A model generated the notes under the pieces. It was not told the origin of the DNA, did no database searches, and saw nothing but the letters and a program-made list of their open reading frames with translations. DNA of 30,077 nucleotides from JADHUC01 sp964617665 (lineage in GTDB: Bacteria; Planctomycetota; Planctomycetia; Pirellulales; Pirellulaceae): positions 1-30,077 of the forward strand of contig CAZUAH010000120.1 of assembly GCA_964617665.1 (NCBI GenBank), read 5' to 3'. Below, piece by piece: positions 8,601-23,600 of this stretch. Every line of letters starts with the position of its first letter. Position 1 is the stretch's first letter. The position numbers and the translations under genes are program-made.

Positions 8601-11600
8601 GTTGCCCTGCAGATCCTCTAGCAATATGGCATCGTCCAACCGGAAGATGATCGTCGGCGTGTCGTCGCGAGTCACATTGTCGAACTGCGAACGGCCCGTG
8701 TCGCTGTTGGATGGCGTGTTACCGAGTGTGTCGTCGCCCACGGGTGCGTCCGCCAATTCGAGGTCGAACGGGGTTGGCGGAGCGGAGTTTACCACAGTAA
8801 TGTTATAGACATTGATCGCGTCGGCCGCTCCCAGGACCTGCAGGTAGTAGGTTTGCCCTTGGACGGCCGGAATGCGGACACGTTCATCGGCATCGGTCGC
8901 GGCGGCTTCGTTGCTGCCGTATCCCGCGATGACATTCCCGGCCGCATCCAGGACGTTGATGTCCAAGTTGCCGTCGCCGGGCAATCCTGTACGACCGTTG
9001 GCCAGCGCACCCTGCGATTGGAAGTAGACTTGGAAGTCCAGCGTCCCGGTCCTCTCCGCCACGACACGGTAGAAGTCCTGATCGGCCGGCGTCCCCAGCA
9101 GCCCCGGGCCGGGATCGATTGTCGGATCCACATTGATCGTTGTGTCCGAGCCCAGGTACGTGGCGTTGGCCATCTGGTCGTTCGCCTCGAACGGATCCGC
9201 CTTGAACACAAACAACCTGCCCAGCCCATCCGTGCCTGTGCGGCCCGTAATGCTATCGATCGGCGTGACGTCCACGCGTTCCACTCCCGCGTAGAGCACT
9301 GGCGGTGCCTCGCCATTGGGATGGTCCGGAGCGATGCTGATCGTGCCCGTATCCACGGCCCGCGACAGTCGATGAATGACCGTGTCGCCGTCCCCGTCGT
9401 CGACCACGTTCAGCCGGTCGCCGGTTGTGGACGGTCCGCCCACGACGTTATACCGCAGTACGTCGGCATCCGGATCCGCAGCGGGCAGGAACAACGTATC
9501 GCTGACCGTGACGCGGAACGTGTCGTCGCCCTCCTCGCCTTCCAGTCGAGCTTGTTCGACATTATCGAAAGTCTCGCTCGAGGCGTTTCCGTTGACCGTC
9601 GAGGTCAACGCGGTGGCGCTGGTTTGGTTGACGTCGATCGCGTCGTCGGCCAGCGTACCCAGGATTCCGATCGTATCGAAGCCTGTCCCACCGTCATAAG
9701 TGTTGTCGCCGATGATGGGCGTCTTGGCCGGATCGCCGCCAACCAGCAGGTCGTCGCCGGCATCGCCGTTCAGCGTGTCGTCGCCGCGGCCGCCTGTCAG
9801 CACGTCAGGGCCTGCACCGCCGTTCAAAGTCAGCGGAGTATCCACGGCCAGTTCACTGGCGTCGATCACGTCTTGGCCGTCGTTGCCGTTCAGTGTGGCA
9901 GACACAAACGTGGTAGCGCTGGCGTCCGGCAGGGCCAGCACCTGGATCGCATCGTCGCCATTGTTGCCGCTGACGGTAACCGTCTGCAGACCCGTCGGCA
10001 ATGCGGCATTGTCCAGCACGACCGTGTCGTCGCCTGCCAGCCCGTTGATGTTCAGGTTCGTCTTGTTCTGGAAGTCGATTCTCTCGAAGTTGTCGACCGT
10101 CACCCGACCGAGGTTGGCGGCTGCGCCTTGCAGGTAGGTGATGTCATTCTCTTCGTTCGTGCTTCCATTGCTGCCGTTGATCGTCAGGTTCGCCGCGATG
10201 ACAAAATCGTTCACGGGTTCCAGACCGACAAAGTCGATCGTCATCAGCACCACGTCGGCTGCGCTTTCGTAAACCAGGCGGCCTTCGTCAATCGCGGGTC
10301 CCGGATTATAGATGACCTCGTCAACGGCCGTAGCCGGATCGCCCGTGACTTCGAGCACGTCGGACTCGGCTCCGCCGTCGACCAGGATCATGGGACCCGT
10401 GATCACGTCGGACGGCGCGTCCACGTCCACCGTGATCGTATCGTCGCCGCCAAGGGACCTGATCTCCAGTACTCCAGCGGTCCCCAAATCAGTTACCGTG
10501 TTGCCAAGGTTATGTGTCACGGCCACACTGCCCGCAGCCGGATTCGTTACCGTCAGGGTGTCGGGCGCAGCCGATCCTTCGACGATCAGCCTGTCCGCGC
10601 CACCCAGGTCGGTTTCGTAGTTGTTGGCTCCGCCAAGGAATGAGAGGACAAACGTGACAATGTCTCGGTCGAAACTGCCAATCCCTTCGCGGACACGGAA
10701 CGTTTGGAGGTCGTCATACTCGATGTCGGGCAACGAGTCGGACGAGACGATGTCGGCGCCGCCGTGGCCTTGCCGGACAAAGACCTCGTTATCCCCATCA
10801 CCCGGATTGACGATCAGCGTGTCATCGGTGTCCCGTCCCGTGTAGGTGATCAGCTCGATACCCGTCACGTCGATCTGCGCTCCCAGACCCGTAACGTCCT
10901 GGTCGTCGCTATTGGTTGCATCCGGAGCGACCGTAACCGTCTCGGCCACGGCGGGAGTCGTCGCGCCCGTAAGGTGCAACGTGTCGCTGCCTCCGCTTGG
11001 CCCGCCGCCAAAGACCGCAAACGAGCCGCTGGCGTTGACCACGGGGTTGACGGCCGCAGTGGGTAGGACGTTGATGTCATCATCGCCCTCAAGGCTGCGA
11101 ATCTCGTAGTTCTCGACGTTGGCACTGAGCAAATCGACATGCGTTCCCAGCGAGGTGGTCACGTCCAAATCGATCGCATCGGCTGCCGTGAACGTCACGC
11201 CGATTTCGTCACTGCCATCCGTGCCCACAGGCACCAGCGTGTCATCGCCCAGTTGGCCGTCCACGGTCACCGTACCGGCCAAGCCGAGACCGTTGTAGCT
11301 GATGCCCAGCATGGTCTGCTCGTTGGTCTCGTCCACCATGGCCACGCTGCCCGCATCCGGAGCATTGCCTGGTGTGTGGACGAACAACTCGTCAGCCAAC
11401 GTGGGATCGTCGAACCCGTCGCCGAGGATGGTCAAGTCATCCGTGTACGTGGGCGGGTCCCACGGAACGGTCGTCGGGCCGTCGTTGTCGTGATCAAAGC
11501 CGCCTTCGGCGCTGATTCCGTCGTACAGCAGCGTCTCGACGCCGCCCGGTGATGAGACGTACTCGAACGGATCCTGGAATCCGGCGACTCCGTCATCGTC

Positions 11601-14600
11601 AACTCTCCACGACCCGATGCGAATGGTTGAATGCAGATTCGTCATCCCATCGTCGTAGATCCACATGATCCCCGAATCCGGAGCGCTTGGCTGATAGACG
11701 ACGTCATTGTCTTGGTAGGGCGTTTCGACTCGCAGCCGATCCCCCACTTCGGGCGTCGACGGTAAGCCGCCGGCCACAAATGCCTCCACATTCCAAATCG
11801 CGGGATCGGCTGCATTCGGGGCCGGTGTGCGGAGCGTGATATCGTCGTCGCCACTGGCACCGTCGATGAACACCCGCGGCGTGTCGGCCCAGAGAATTTC
11901 GGGGCCGGCGTTGACCGTGGTGGTGAAGTCCTGGACGCCCGGCGTCAGTGCGGCCAGCGCCGAATGGGTCGAATCGTCGCGAGCGATCACGGTAATTTCA
12001 TCGTCGTCGTTTGTACCCACAATGATGGCCTTGGCCGCGCTAAACACACCCAATGCCTCGATATGGTCGTAGCTGATCCGTTCGTTCGTGCCCACAATGA
12101 AGCCGCCCTCGTCCGTTTCGGGACCGGCTTCGGCGACTACAGGATCGCCACCCGCGATGATATTGATCAAATCGCCAGCCGTCTCACCGATCGGATCTCC
12201 GCCGTCGATGAAGACGGTCGCGTCGCCCGGAGTGATATCGAACTGGTCGTCGCCTTCCAGGCCGAAGACCTCGACAGACGCCAGATCCGCATCATTGGTC
12301 CAACTGACCGTACCAGCGGCGGTCGCTGCGCCGGCAGGATCATTGACGATCGTGATCGTGTCCGCCGGGACGTCCACATCAATCTCCGAATCAAATGCCG
12401 CGGGTGCCGCTCCGGGCCCGGTGAACGCACCTTCGACGACGATCAGTGTGTCCTCGCCACCACCGAGGTCGAAGTCAATCGCGTTGCCCGCGGTGTTGGA
12501 GTAGTTGACCACCGGAGCCACCAGCGTGGACGCGACTTGCCCGTTCTGCTGGACGGCCAGTCCGCGTTCGACCTTGCCGCTGTTGGCATCGGCCAGTGTC
12601 ACTGTCACGTCCTCGTCGCTCGCGGTCCCGATGATGTTCACTCCGAGCAGGGTCGAGTCTACATTGATCGTCTCGATGCCGGAGTAGTCGACTGGATTCA
12701 AGGTATCCTCGACCACCCGCTGGATACTGAAGTCGACCGTTGTGGGATTCGCTCCAGACGAGGTGAAGTTCAACACGTCGCTGCCGCTGTCGGGATTGCC
12801 GCCCTGGACTTCCACACCCGTATCGATCGGGTGATCGCCTGGAATGCTGAACGCGTCCGACCCGTCACGGCCGATCAGCCGCAGGAACGTAACGCCGGGC
12901 GTGGAAATGGGCAACGTGACCGCCGGCAGGAAGGCCGGCTTGAAGATCTGCAGCGTGCCCATGCTGGTCAGGCTGAACAGGTCATCGTTGTCGGTGCCGA
13001 TCACATCCAGGCCGTCGGTCCGGCCCCCGCCCGAGTTAGCGAAGGTCAGGCTGCCAGCGGCGTCTAGGTCTTCGTAAGAGACCGGAACGAGGGGATTGCC
13101 GGCAAACGCGTCGGCGGTGATCGAGCCTGAGTCGACATTCGCGCCCGGACTTAAGGTGAGTTCCGCGCCCGCGCCGGGGCTGGTGTAAGTCAGCGCGTCG
13201 TTTCCGCCAAGGCCATTGATCGTGACGTGCTCGATCGTCGCCACATCCACTTGAGCCACCGCCTGCACACCCGTCAAGGTCGCCGCGTCGGCGGCGGTGG
13301 GGGCAAAACCGATCGTGTCCGCGGCCGTGGTGCCGTTGACGATCACCAGGTCGCCCGTGGTGGAATCGTTGCCGTTGACCGTGATGACGGGACTTCCAGC
13401 CGCCACGCCAGTGCCCAAGCCGGCGGGCACGGTAGCGTTGTTCAAGTTGATGACATCGTCACCAGCCAAGCCGTTCAACGTCAGCGTGGCCTTATTGTTG
13501 AACTCATAGGTCTCAAAAGCATCCACGGAGACCAGACCGGTATTCCCCACAAAGATGCCACCGCCGGGGCCGGCAGTGTAGTTGATGGCATTCTCCGCGC
13601 CGGTCCCGTTGACCACCAGATTCGCAGCGACCAAGTTGTCCTGTACCGGTTCCAGACCCAGGAAATCGATCGTCATCAGCACGCCGTTGGTCGGATCGGC
13701 GTCATCGTCGTACAACAACCGACCTTCGGTCGTGGCCGGCCCCAGACTGTAAGTCACCGTATCCACCGCCGTAGCCGGAGCCCCCATGACTTCCAGCCGG
13801 TCCGAGTTCGTACCGCCGTCGAACGTGATCGGTACCGTGATAACGTCCGTCGCGCCCGCGTCGATCGTCACCACGTCGTCGCCGCCCTGGGTGTTAATCT
13901 GCAGACGGCCCAAGGTGTTGCTGATCTCCGCCACCACGACGGTGTTAACAACATCCGTAACCATCACAGAAGGATCGGCTGCCAAGTCGGGAGGATAACC
14001 TCCCACCTGAGGATTGGTTACGGCGAAGTCGTCGCCAGCGCCATCGGTTCCTTCGATTGCCAGGGTATCGTTGCCGTCCAGGTCGGCTTCGTAGTTGACT
14101 GCTTCGGCCAATTCGGCGGTGGCGAAAGTCACTTGGTCGCTGCCCGATTGACCGGCGACCCGCAGCGTAAGCACGTTCGTCAACTCGATGTCCGGCAGGC
14201 TATCGGACGTGACCAGATCTGCGTTGGTGCCAGCCTCGACGCGTGCAGAATTGTCGCCGTCGCCTAGTTCGACGATCAGCAGGTCGTCAGTGGTGAGCCC
14301 CAAGTAGGTGATCAATTCGATCCCGGTCACGTCGATCCAGGTGCTGGTGGTGTTCCCAGTGTCTAGGATGGTGATGTCCTGGTCGTCGCTGTGCAACCCA
14401 TCGGGGGCGATCGTAACCTCCTCGACCGTGGCGGCCGCGCCCTCGATATTCAGAGTATCACTGCCGGCTTCCGGTCCGCCGCCGTACACGGCCAATTCGA
14501 CATCAACCGCGGTGGTCGCGATCACGTCGATGTCGTCATCGCCTTCCAGGCTGCGAATCTCAAACTCGTCAACGTCTGTGGACATAACTAGCACATGGTT

Positions 14601-17600
14601 GCCCACCGCGCTCCACAAGCCGACCACAATGTCATCATTTACGCCGCCAGCGTCCAGGTCAGCAAACGATACTTGGATCCAGTCGCTGCCGTTTGTCCCC
14701 TCCGCTACCAGAGTATCAGCCAACGGAACAGCACCGCCCCCATCCACGGAAACCAAGCCCGAGGATCCGAGGTCCTCGTAATCGATCGCGAGCAAGCTGT
14801 CGACCTGGACACGGCCTGCATCTACGAATCCACTAGGCGTGTGGACAATAATATTGCCGCCAGCGTCGCCCATTACGGTAAACGTTTCATCGTTGTCTTC
14901 GCCGTCGTAGATCACACTTTCCACGTCGTCCACGTCCACGCGTTGCGCGTCGACCTGCATCTGGCCGCTATCGGCCGTCAGCGGTGTCCACGTCGGGTCC
15001 GCTCCGGTCAGTGTGACGATGTCGTGATCCGCTACGCCGTCAGCAGGCTGACCGGCGATCTGGTTGCCATCAATTGTGAAGTTACCGTCACCCAGAGCGA
15101 GCGTATTCACGTCGATATCGATACGATCGTCGCCCGCATGCCCGCAGATATGCAGCGAGGTGAGCCCGTTCAGCGTCACGGGCACTTGATCGTTGACCCA
15201 CACAATGGCCGAATCGACGCCCGTGCCGGAAACCGTGATCTCGTCCCCGTCCGGTGTGCCGCACAGGCTCGCCGCCCCAGCGTTATTGACGGTCACGGCC
15301 TCGATATGATCGAAGCTGACCAGTTCATCCCCGGTGACTTCGACACCGCCCTCGTCCGCCTCGGGTCCGGGATGTACGACAACGGCGGAGCCTCCCGCGT
15401 CAACTACCAGCGTATCGCCCACCGTGCCTATCGGGTCCCCGCCGTCGATGAAAATCGGTACCGCGCCGGGTGTCACATTGAACGTGTCGTCGCCCTGAGC
15501 GCCCTGCACGGCCAACGCTTCATGGTTGCTGATATTCACCGGTAGCAACGTGTTGATCGTCACCAACGAATCGGTCACCGTGATCGGGTTGTTGTCCGAT
15601 TCGTTCGCCTCGATGATAACCGTGTCTTCGCCAGCATCGCCAGCGCTCGTGTCCGCATCGACCGTAAATGCCCCGCTTCCCGACACATTCACCACGGGTT
15701 GACCGTCCGCCAACACCGTCGCCGCGGCCGCGCCCGTCGGACGCACGCGAACCGTATCGTCACTCGTCGTCGCTTCCACCGTCACGGCCGCACCGCCTGC
15801 GACCACGTTCACTACTTCGATGCCCGAGAACGATGCATCCCGACCGCCGGCCGAACCGGCGTCCTCGATGTCGCCCGTCCCCAGTTCCACGATCGTTGCG
15901 CCAGCCGAATTGTACGTCAACTCGTCGCTGAAAGGCGAACCCTCGCCACCCTGAACCACCACAACAACACCCACGGCAGGCGTGACGTCGATCGCATCGT
16001 CCCCGTCTTCGGTGGAGATCAGAATATCCGTCACGGAGGCGCCCAGCCCAATCGTGGTGACCCGGTTGCCATCAATGTCGTTGGTAAGCAGACCGGCGCC
16101 GTTGTACGCGACTTCGTCGTTCAGGTTCGTGCCGTGGAACAAGAAGTTGTCGTCTTCCGCAGCGCCCGTGCCAAAGGTCCGCGCCGCAAGCGGATGCATG
16201 CCGGTGAACGTGATCGCTGGCAAAGCGTAGGGACCCGCGCCGGCCCCGGCAATGTCCATGATCCCTTTGACTTCGCCCGTATCCGTCGTGTCGCCGCTGA
16301 AGTACTGGAACAAGTCCTCGCCCGTCGTTCCATCCACCCCCAGCGACTCGATGTCGGCCAACTGGCCGACCAATTCAATGTTCTCGATCCCCGTGTAGGC
16401 AACGTTGCCGGCGGCACCCGAATGAGTGACCGTTCCCGCGCCCAGGGCCGACGGTTGGACCACCAGGTTGTCCGCACCTGCGATCGAGACCACCGACAGC
16501 GTATCGCTGCCGTCGGTCGACGAACCGCCTTGGACCGTGAACGCCACGGCCGCCGTGGCCAGACCCGCGTCGATCACGATATCATCGTCGCCGTTCCCGC
16601 TCCCAATGGTCAGCGACGTGGCGTTGATATATGTCACGATCGGACCATCGTTCACTTGCACGTCGACCGTACCTGCCCCCGTACCAGTGGCCGTGATATG
16701 GTCGTCGTCACCCGTGCCCGCGATCGTGGCTGCACCGCCGGCGGCCGCCAGGTCAACCGCGGCGGCCTCAATCCGGTCGAAGCTGACCGTCTCGTCGGCC
16801 GTGAAGGCAAAGCTGCCTTCATCGCCTTCCGGACCCGGAGCAAACGTTACGCCCGGCTGGGCGGTCAGAAGGATCGTGTCGCTCTGCGCGATCGGGTCGC
16901 CGCCATCGACGAACATGGGGATCGAACCAGGCGTGACCGTGAACGCGTCGTCGCCTTCCAGGCCGTTGACCGTGAGGGCCTCGATCGCTTCGGCCGTGCC
17001 GTTGAACGTGACGGTGCCGTTGGGCGTGGCCACCGACGTGTCGCTGATGGTGAACGCCTCGGGCGTCGCCGTGGTGCCGGCCGTTGTGCCGTTGACGACC
17101 AGCGTATCCTGTCCGCCCCCGCCGCCCACGTCGATCGTGCTAACACCAAGATAAAACACCTCGGGCGTCGAATCGGCCGCATTGGCCAATACCAGTAAGC
17201 CGTTGTCCGTATCCGGAGCCAGAGGCGGAGTAGCCGCCGTCAGCGGCGTCACCACGATATCGTCGTCGTCCGCCAAAGCCTCGACCGTCAACGCGCCACC
17301 GGCGGTCAAGTCGACAACCAACTCTTCGATGCCCAGGTAGCCCACCGGCCCTAGAGCGGCCTCGCTGACCGTCTCGGCATCCATGTTCAAGGTGATATTG
17401 CCGCCCGTGCCCACGACGGTCAGCGTGTCGCTGCCCGAGGAAGCCTCGTTGCCGTCCACGTTGATGGTCACGCCGGCCTCGGGCGTGACCGTGATATCGT
17501 CGCCGCCCAGCTTGCCCTCGATGGCCACTTCCGCGGTCGTGCCGGCCGCTATGGGGCTGTTGGCAGTACCGACGTCGATAATCGCCATCGGCGCGCCGCC

Positions 17601-20600
17601 GATAAAGCTGATCAATCCGCTGGCTCCGTCGTAGACGATCCCGTCCGGGTTGTCCGTTGCCCAGAAGGCGAATATATCCGAACCACCCTGGTTGCCAAAC
17701 ACATTGAACGCGCGCGGGGCCACCGGATGCATCCCGGAAAACGTGATCGCAGGTAACGAGACGCCTGTTCCTGCCCCCACGTTCATCGTGCCCAGCACCG
17801 TACCCGTGTCGACCGTGTCGCCCGTGAAGTACTCGAACAAGTCGTTTCCGGCCGTGCCATCCACACCGAACGAATCGATGTCGGCCAATTGGCCCACCAG
17901 GCTCAGATCCTCAATCCCCGTGTAGTCCACGTCCAACGCAGCCGAACGCACCACGGTTCCGGCTCCCTGTACCGTGGCGCTGGGTACCACCGTCAGCGCA
18001 TCGAGCGTGCCGGCGATCGCGTTGACGATCAGCGTATCACTGGCCGTCGGATCCTGACCGTTCACGTTCAGATCGGTCAACACGTCGGGCGTTGCCAAAT
18101 TGTTGATGTTGATCACATCGCTGCCGGCGCCCGCGTCAATATCCAGGGTGGCGTATCCGCCGAACTCGATCGTCTCGTACGCGTCGACCGAGATCAGACC
18201 CGTGTTCGTAAACGTGCCGAAGCCGGGGCCGTTCGTAAAGTTGATCGTGTTGTCGGCATTCAACGGACTCGGAGGCGTGGCCGGCAAAACGCTACCAACA
18301 TTCAACGTGGCAGCGGCACCCACCAACTGCACCGGCTCCAAGCCCCGGAAGTCAATCGCGGCCGCAGCCGGATCGTCATACTGAATGCGTCCCGAGCCCA
18401 CGTCTGATCCGGGCGTGTAGTACACATCGGTCGTGCCCGCCGGATCGGTGGCCAGCAACAGATCATTCCCGTCGCCGCCATCGAAATCCAAGGTAAAGCC
18501 CGCGGCCATCGTGGCATCCAGCGTGTCGTTGCCGCCCAATAATTCCAAGTTGAACGTGCTGAAGCCCGCGAACGTGCGAAGGTTGTACAGGGACACGTCG
18601 TTAACCGGTGGCAAGGGAAGCGGATCCGGACCGTCGCCACCCAGGCTGTCCAGCACGCGGATGATCGGGTTGTTCACATCGCCCGCTGCCGTGAAGTCCA
18701 CCACCACGTACTCGTCGCCGTTCGTGTTCGGATTGTCCGGGTTCGTGCCACGCAGTGTCAGCGTATCCGTATCGTTCAGGAACCCGTCATCGTCCAGAAC
18801 GATAATGTCCGTGTTGGCCACATAGTCGATGTCGACGATCGGTGTGCCGAAGCTGCCGTTGGTCACCACGATTTCACCGCTGTCCGGGGCGGAAGGCTGG
18901 ATCACAATGTCTTCGGACACTTGCCCGCCCAGCAGCGACGTGTGCAGGATGATCAGGTCGGCCTGCGCACCGTCCACGCCCGACGGATCGCCTTCGTCGA
19001 AGAATACGTCGATCCCCCAGCCCTGCGGCGTGTCGTCGGCGTAGGGAGTGATTTCCAGTGTGTCGATGGCGGGATCTGCGGCACCTGGCGGTGGATTCTG
19101 GTCGTCGCCGAACACGTTCAAGTCTGTCACCCCATCGAAGTACAGCGCCGGGAAGGCGGGAGCCACCGTGTCCGCGTTGATGCGCAACGAGAACTCGTTT
19201 GCCCCGCTACCGTCACCGTCCACGTCCTGGCCCAAAACGATGAAGTTGTCTGTCTGGCTAACCGTCGAGTCGTTATTGTCGCCAATCAAATTCACCTGGC
19301 CGTTACCGGGCGTGAACAAGGCGAATTCGATGGAACTGAAGCCCACGCTGAAGGGGCTGGCACCCGACGTGACCGAGACGATCGGAGGCCCCGACTTGTC
19401 GCTGAAGACGTTTACTTCGGCTGGCGTGACCACATTCAAACGATCCCCGTCCGGAGCGAACGTTGGGATCGGATCGCCGCCGTTGACCTGCATCGAGAAG
19501 TTGTTCGAAATCGTAGCCACAATGTCGTCGGCCACTTCCAGCGGGAAGCCCGTCGTCACCACCGGCGGCGGGCTGGCCTCGAATCCGGCGTTCACCGTCA
19601 AACCGAACGTCGTCTCGTCCGGCTGCACGAACGACGCCGTCGCAATCGTCACCGGAAGCAATACATCGGCCGTGGGCGTCTGAGCGTCATCCACGAAACG
19701 AACCAGCGCATCGGTCACGATGATCTCGTCATAGGCGTTCCCTACGCCCTGCCCCGGAATGATAATCCCTGCGCCACCGCTCATACCCAGGCCCAGTGGA
19801 TCGTTCGTGCCCGCCGTGATCGGGTCTTCGCTCTCACCATAAACATACAAATGGTCCAACGTCCCCGCACCGCCATCCATGGTCAACGAGCCCAGCCCAT
19901 CCAATCGCATATCCGGACCCGTCGTACCGTCGCTCTCGCCGATACCTGGGATCGCATTGAAAAACGTCTCCGGATCCGCCGGCGCCGGGCCGTCCCACGG
20001 ATTCCCTCCGATGAACACCAGCGCTTCGTCCGTATCGATCGGCGCTACGGTCAGATCGTCGTTGCCACCGGTGCCGGTCACCGTGCCCGCGTCGTCATCG
20101 CCGCCACCCGCGTAAATCACCGTTTCTACTTCGTCGATGTCCAGGAAAGTGGCCGTCCCCAGGCCGGTGATATCCACACTGCCACCAGCGCCCGGATAAG
20201 TCAGCCCCAGTGTGCGCGCGAATCCGCCCGTATCCAACGATGTGTCGATATTCACTTCGTCGCGGTTGCTGGTATCCGCACTGGGATCCCCGCCGTTGAT
20301 CTCGAACGAAGAAGTCGCCGGGATGCTCAGGTCAGCCGCAAAGTCCACGTTAAACGTATCGAGCCCCGCCAGACCATTGAACGTGTTACTGGAACCGGGA
20401 GCCACCGCGTCCGCCTGGATGCTGAACGTCGAATCACCGCTGTTGGCCGGCGTCGCAATGTCGCCGTCGTTCACCGTGTTGCTGCTGGTGCCCGTCGTGT
20501 CATTGATATCGTACGTACTGCCGCCAACAGCCGGGCCGATCAGCAAAAACGTCTCCAATTGCCCGGCGCCGCTCACGTCATAGTTGATGTCCGCCGTGCC

Positions 20601-23600
20601 ATCCAGAAACGACAGCGTCGTCTCGGGGCCCACCTCGGTCAGGTCGTATGTATCCGGAGTCGCGTCGCCAAGATCCGATACGATCAGCGAGTCGGCTTCC
20701 GTGCCCGTGTCAAAGTTCAACACGCCCAGAATACCATCCAGATCGCCCGCATTGGTCGGAGCGTCGCTGGATACGTTGATCGTGTCCACACCCCCGCCCG
20801 TGTCGATGTTGTAGATCGAACCGGCGCGCGAACTGAGTACATTCACTATGTCTGCGGCCGTGGCGCTCGTGTCGATGTTGACCGTCTCAATCGGATCAAA
20901 CGGCGTCGCCGTGCCAGGATCGAAACCGTACGTGATGTCCGGCCCCAACGCTACGTCGGGCCCCGTGATGCCGTCGACATCCAGGTCCGTGATGGCAATC
21001 GCTGGCGCACTATCGCCCGTGGCATCGGCCGTATCGACGATGTTCAACGTCTCCAAACCGCCTTCTTCTGGCGCCAGGAAGGCCGGGGAAGGCGAACTGG
21101 CCGGTTGAATAACCACCGGACCTTCGACGAAGTCCAGCGAACCAACCACGCGCGCGATGGGCTCGCCGCCACGCACCGGAGTCACATTATCCAACTCGTA
21201 GATATCGCCCGTAATACCACCATCCAGGCCGCCCATCAGGGTCGCCGTCACGAGCGGCGGCAACGTCTGCACGCGAAGCGTGTCGTCGCTGGCGTCCGCG
21301 TTAAACGTATCATCACCATCCAGAATAATGTCGGTCAGGACGCCATCATGGTCGATGCCCACCACATCGATCGTCTCCGCGCCGACACCGCCGCGCACGG
21401 TCACATCGGCAAAACCAGCGAATTGAACGGTCTCCCATCCGCCGTCGCCCCAAACGGCCGTGATCCCATCAGCAGGAACGCCAGGGGGAATCGCCAGCGG
21501 GCCGGGAGCAAAGGCGTCGTCATCAATCGAGAGCGTTGTCGTAGCCGGCGTCGCCGTGGCGTCCAGCATCAACGAACCGCCCGCTCCGAAGAGCGCCATT
21601 GGTGCGAGTTGCTCGAACGACAGGGTCAACTCCAGATCGATGCTGACCACGCCCGCATTCGCGGCGGCGCCGCCGGGGATGGAGCTTGCTCCGTCGTGCG
21701 AAAAGTAGGCGACGTTCTGCGGAGTGATGAAAGTCGCCTGGATGTCATCCACGCCGCCACCGCCATCGAACGCCAAGCCGATGTTTCCGGCCGCCGGCGC
21801 AATGCCGCTGGCGTCGAATGCGGGATTGGTGTGCGCGTTCGGAGACTGGCCAAGGAAGCTGGGAAGGCCGTCGGCAGTCTCCGCGATAATCAACGAGTCG
21901 TTATCCGCCGAACCCACGATTCTCAGGCTGTTCAGGTCGGCCATGTCGCCAACGAACTGGTCCACGCCGTTGATCTGCACGCTCAGAAGGTTGCCTGCCA
22001 GGACGCTCACGCCGATCTGGTCGGGAGCGCCGTCGATGAACCCTTGCCCCGGAGGCAAGGGCGGAGACAGATTTGCGTCGTTGCTTTGGTCCCCGCGGAT
22101 CACGAGGTCGTAGGTCCCGCCGATCGCATCGAACGACTCGAAGTGCATGAAATTGACGTCTTGAACGCCGGTACCCATCAACGCGGCCACAGGGCCCTGC
22201 TGGGATGGCATGAGTTGCAGAACCGGCGTGCCCGCCACGGTGCTCAAGTCGAAGATCAAGGTGTCGCCGGGGACGCTGCCAGTTACGGGATTGAAGCCAT
22301 CGAAGTACATCTCGGTGTTCGCCGACGGTTGTACCGTGACCGTGTCGCCGGCGGGGCCCGCCTGGCTGCCGAAATGAATGTACAGGTCCTCCAGCGACGC
22401 GTCGTAGGTGATCGTGGATCCGTTGTCGACCAGTCCCGTGATGGTCGTCGGCGTAACGCCGACGATATCGGCGGTTCCGTCGCCGCTGTCGTCCAGGTTC
22501 AAGTCGTCGTTGCCGCCGCCAGCCGTGATCGTGATATCGTTTTGAATGTTCTCAACCGACGGAGTGGTAACGTCGCTGATGTTAAAGACGTCGTCGTTGA
22601 CATCGCCGTTGACTCGGATGTCATTCGAACCGCTGGTCATGGCCCCACCCAGATTCAACGTGGACCCCGCAGCATCGACGGCCCCGCCCGTATCACCGTT
22701 GATGGTCAGGATGGTGGCGGCATCGAGCGTAGAGCCGGGGCTGATAGTGACGTCATCCCCGCCGTTAAACGTCAACTGTGCCGTGGTGTCCTGTACGGTC
22801 ACCCCGGTGTTGACGGTCAGGTCGTCGCCGGCTGCCACGGTGTCGGCCGCCGTGTACGTCATCCCGCCCGAGGTGATGGCGTCGCTGCTGATCGTCAGCG
22901 GACTGCTGGCTCGGATCTCGCCGCCGCCTCCCACGCCGCTGACGGCGTTGGCGTCCGGTCCGCCGAGGTCCGTCAGTTCCAAACCACCAGCGGTATCCAA
23001 GATATGGATGGCACCACCGGTCGCATTGTAGACGTCAGCCTGGTTCGCGTTGATTTCCAGAGGCGATGCCATGGACCCGCCGCCGACCCCACCGACCGCC
23101 TGCAAGGTCACTTGGTGGCCCTCGACATCGGGCGTGCCGTCGATCAAAGCGTTGGTGATCGTCCCATTGGCCTCCAGGTCGACGGTGCCCGACGCGGAGC
23201 CCGTTTCCACGCGATTGATCCACATCCCTGCGTTCTCAAAGATTTCGATCGACGAATCGACCAGAGCCGAATTCGCGGCGTTACGCGTTGCGGCAACCAG
23301 CAGCCCGAAGGTCGACGCGGGGTCGTCCAACGTGATCGGCGCCCCGGCGTCGTTCCTCGTGAGAAAACCAGCGGACAAGCCCACGGTCAACGTGCCGCTG
23401 TCCGTGATGGCGTCTGTCGCGATGAACTGCGCGGTGGCCGTCGTGTCGACCAGCGCCAGGTCCATGGCCACGGTTTCGCGAATGGAGATATGGCCGAATG
23501 CATTAGTGGTATTCGCGGCGTTACGCGCCCGAGCCGTGATCGCGCCGAAGGTCGACCCGGTGTTGAGCAGCGTGATGTCCGCTCCGGCGTCATTCAACGT

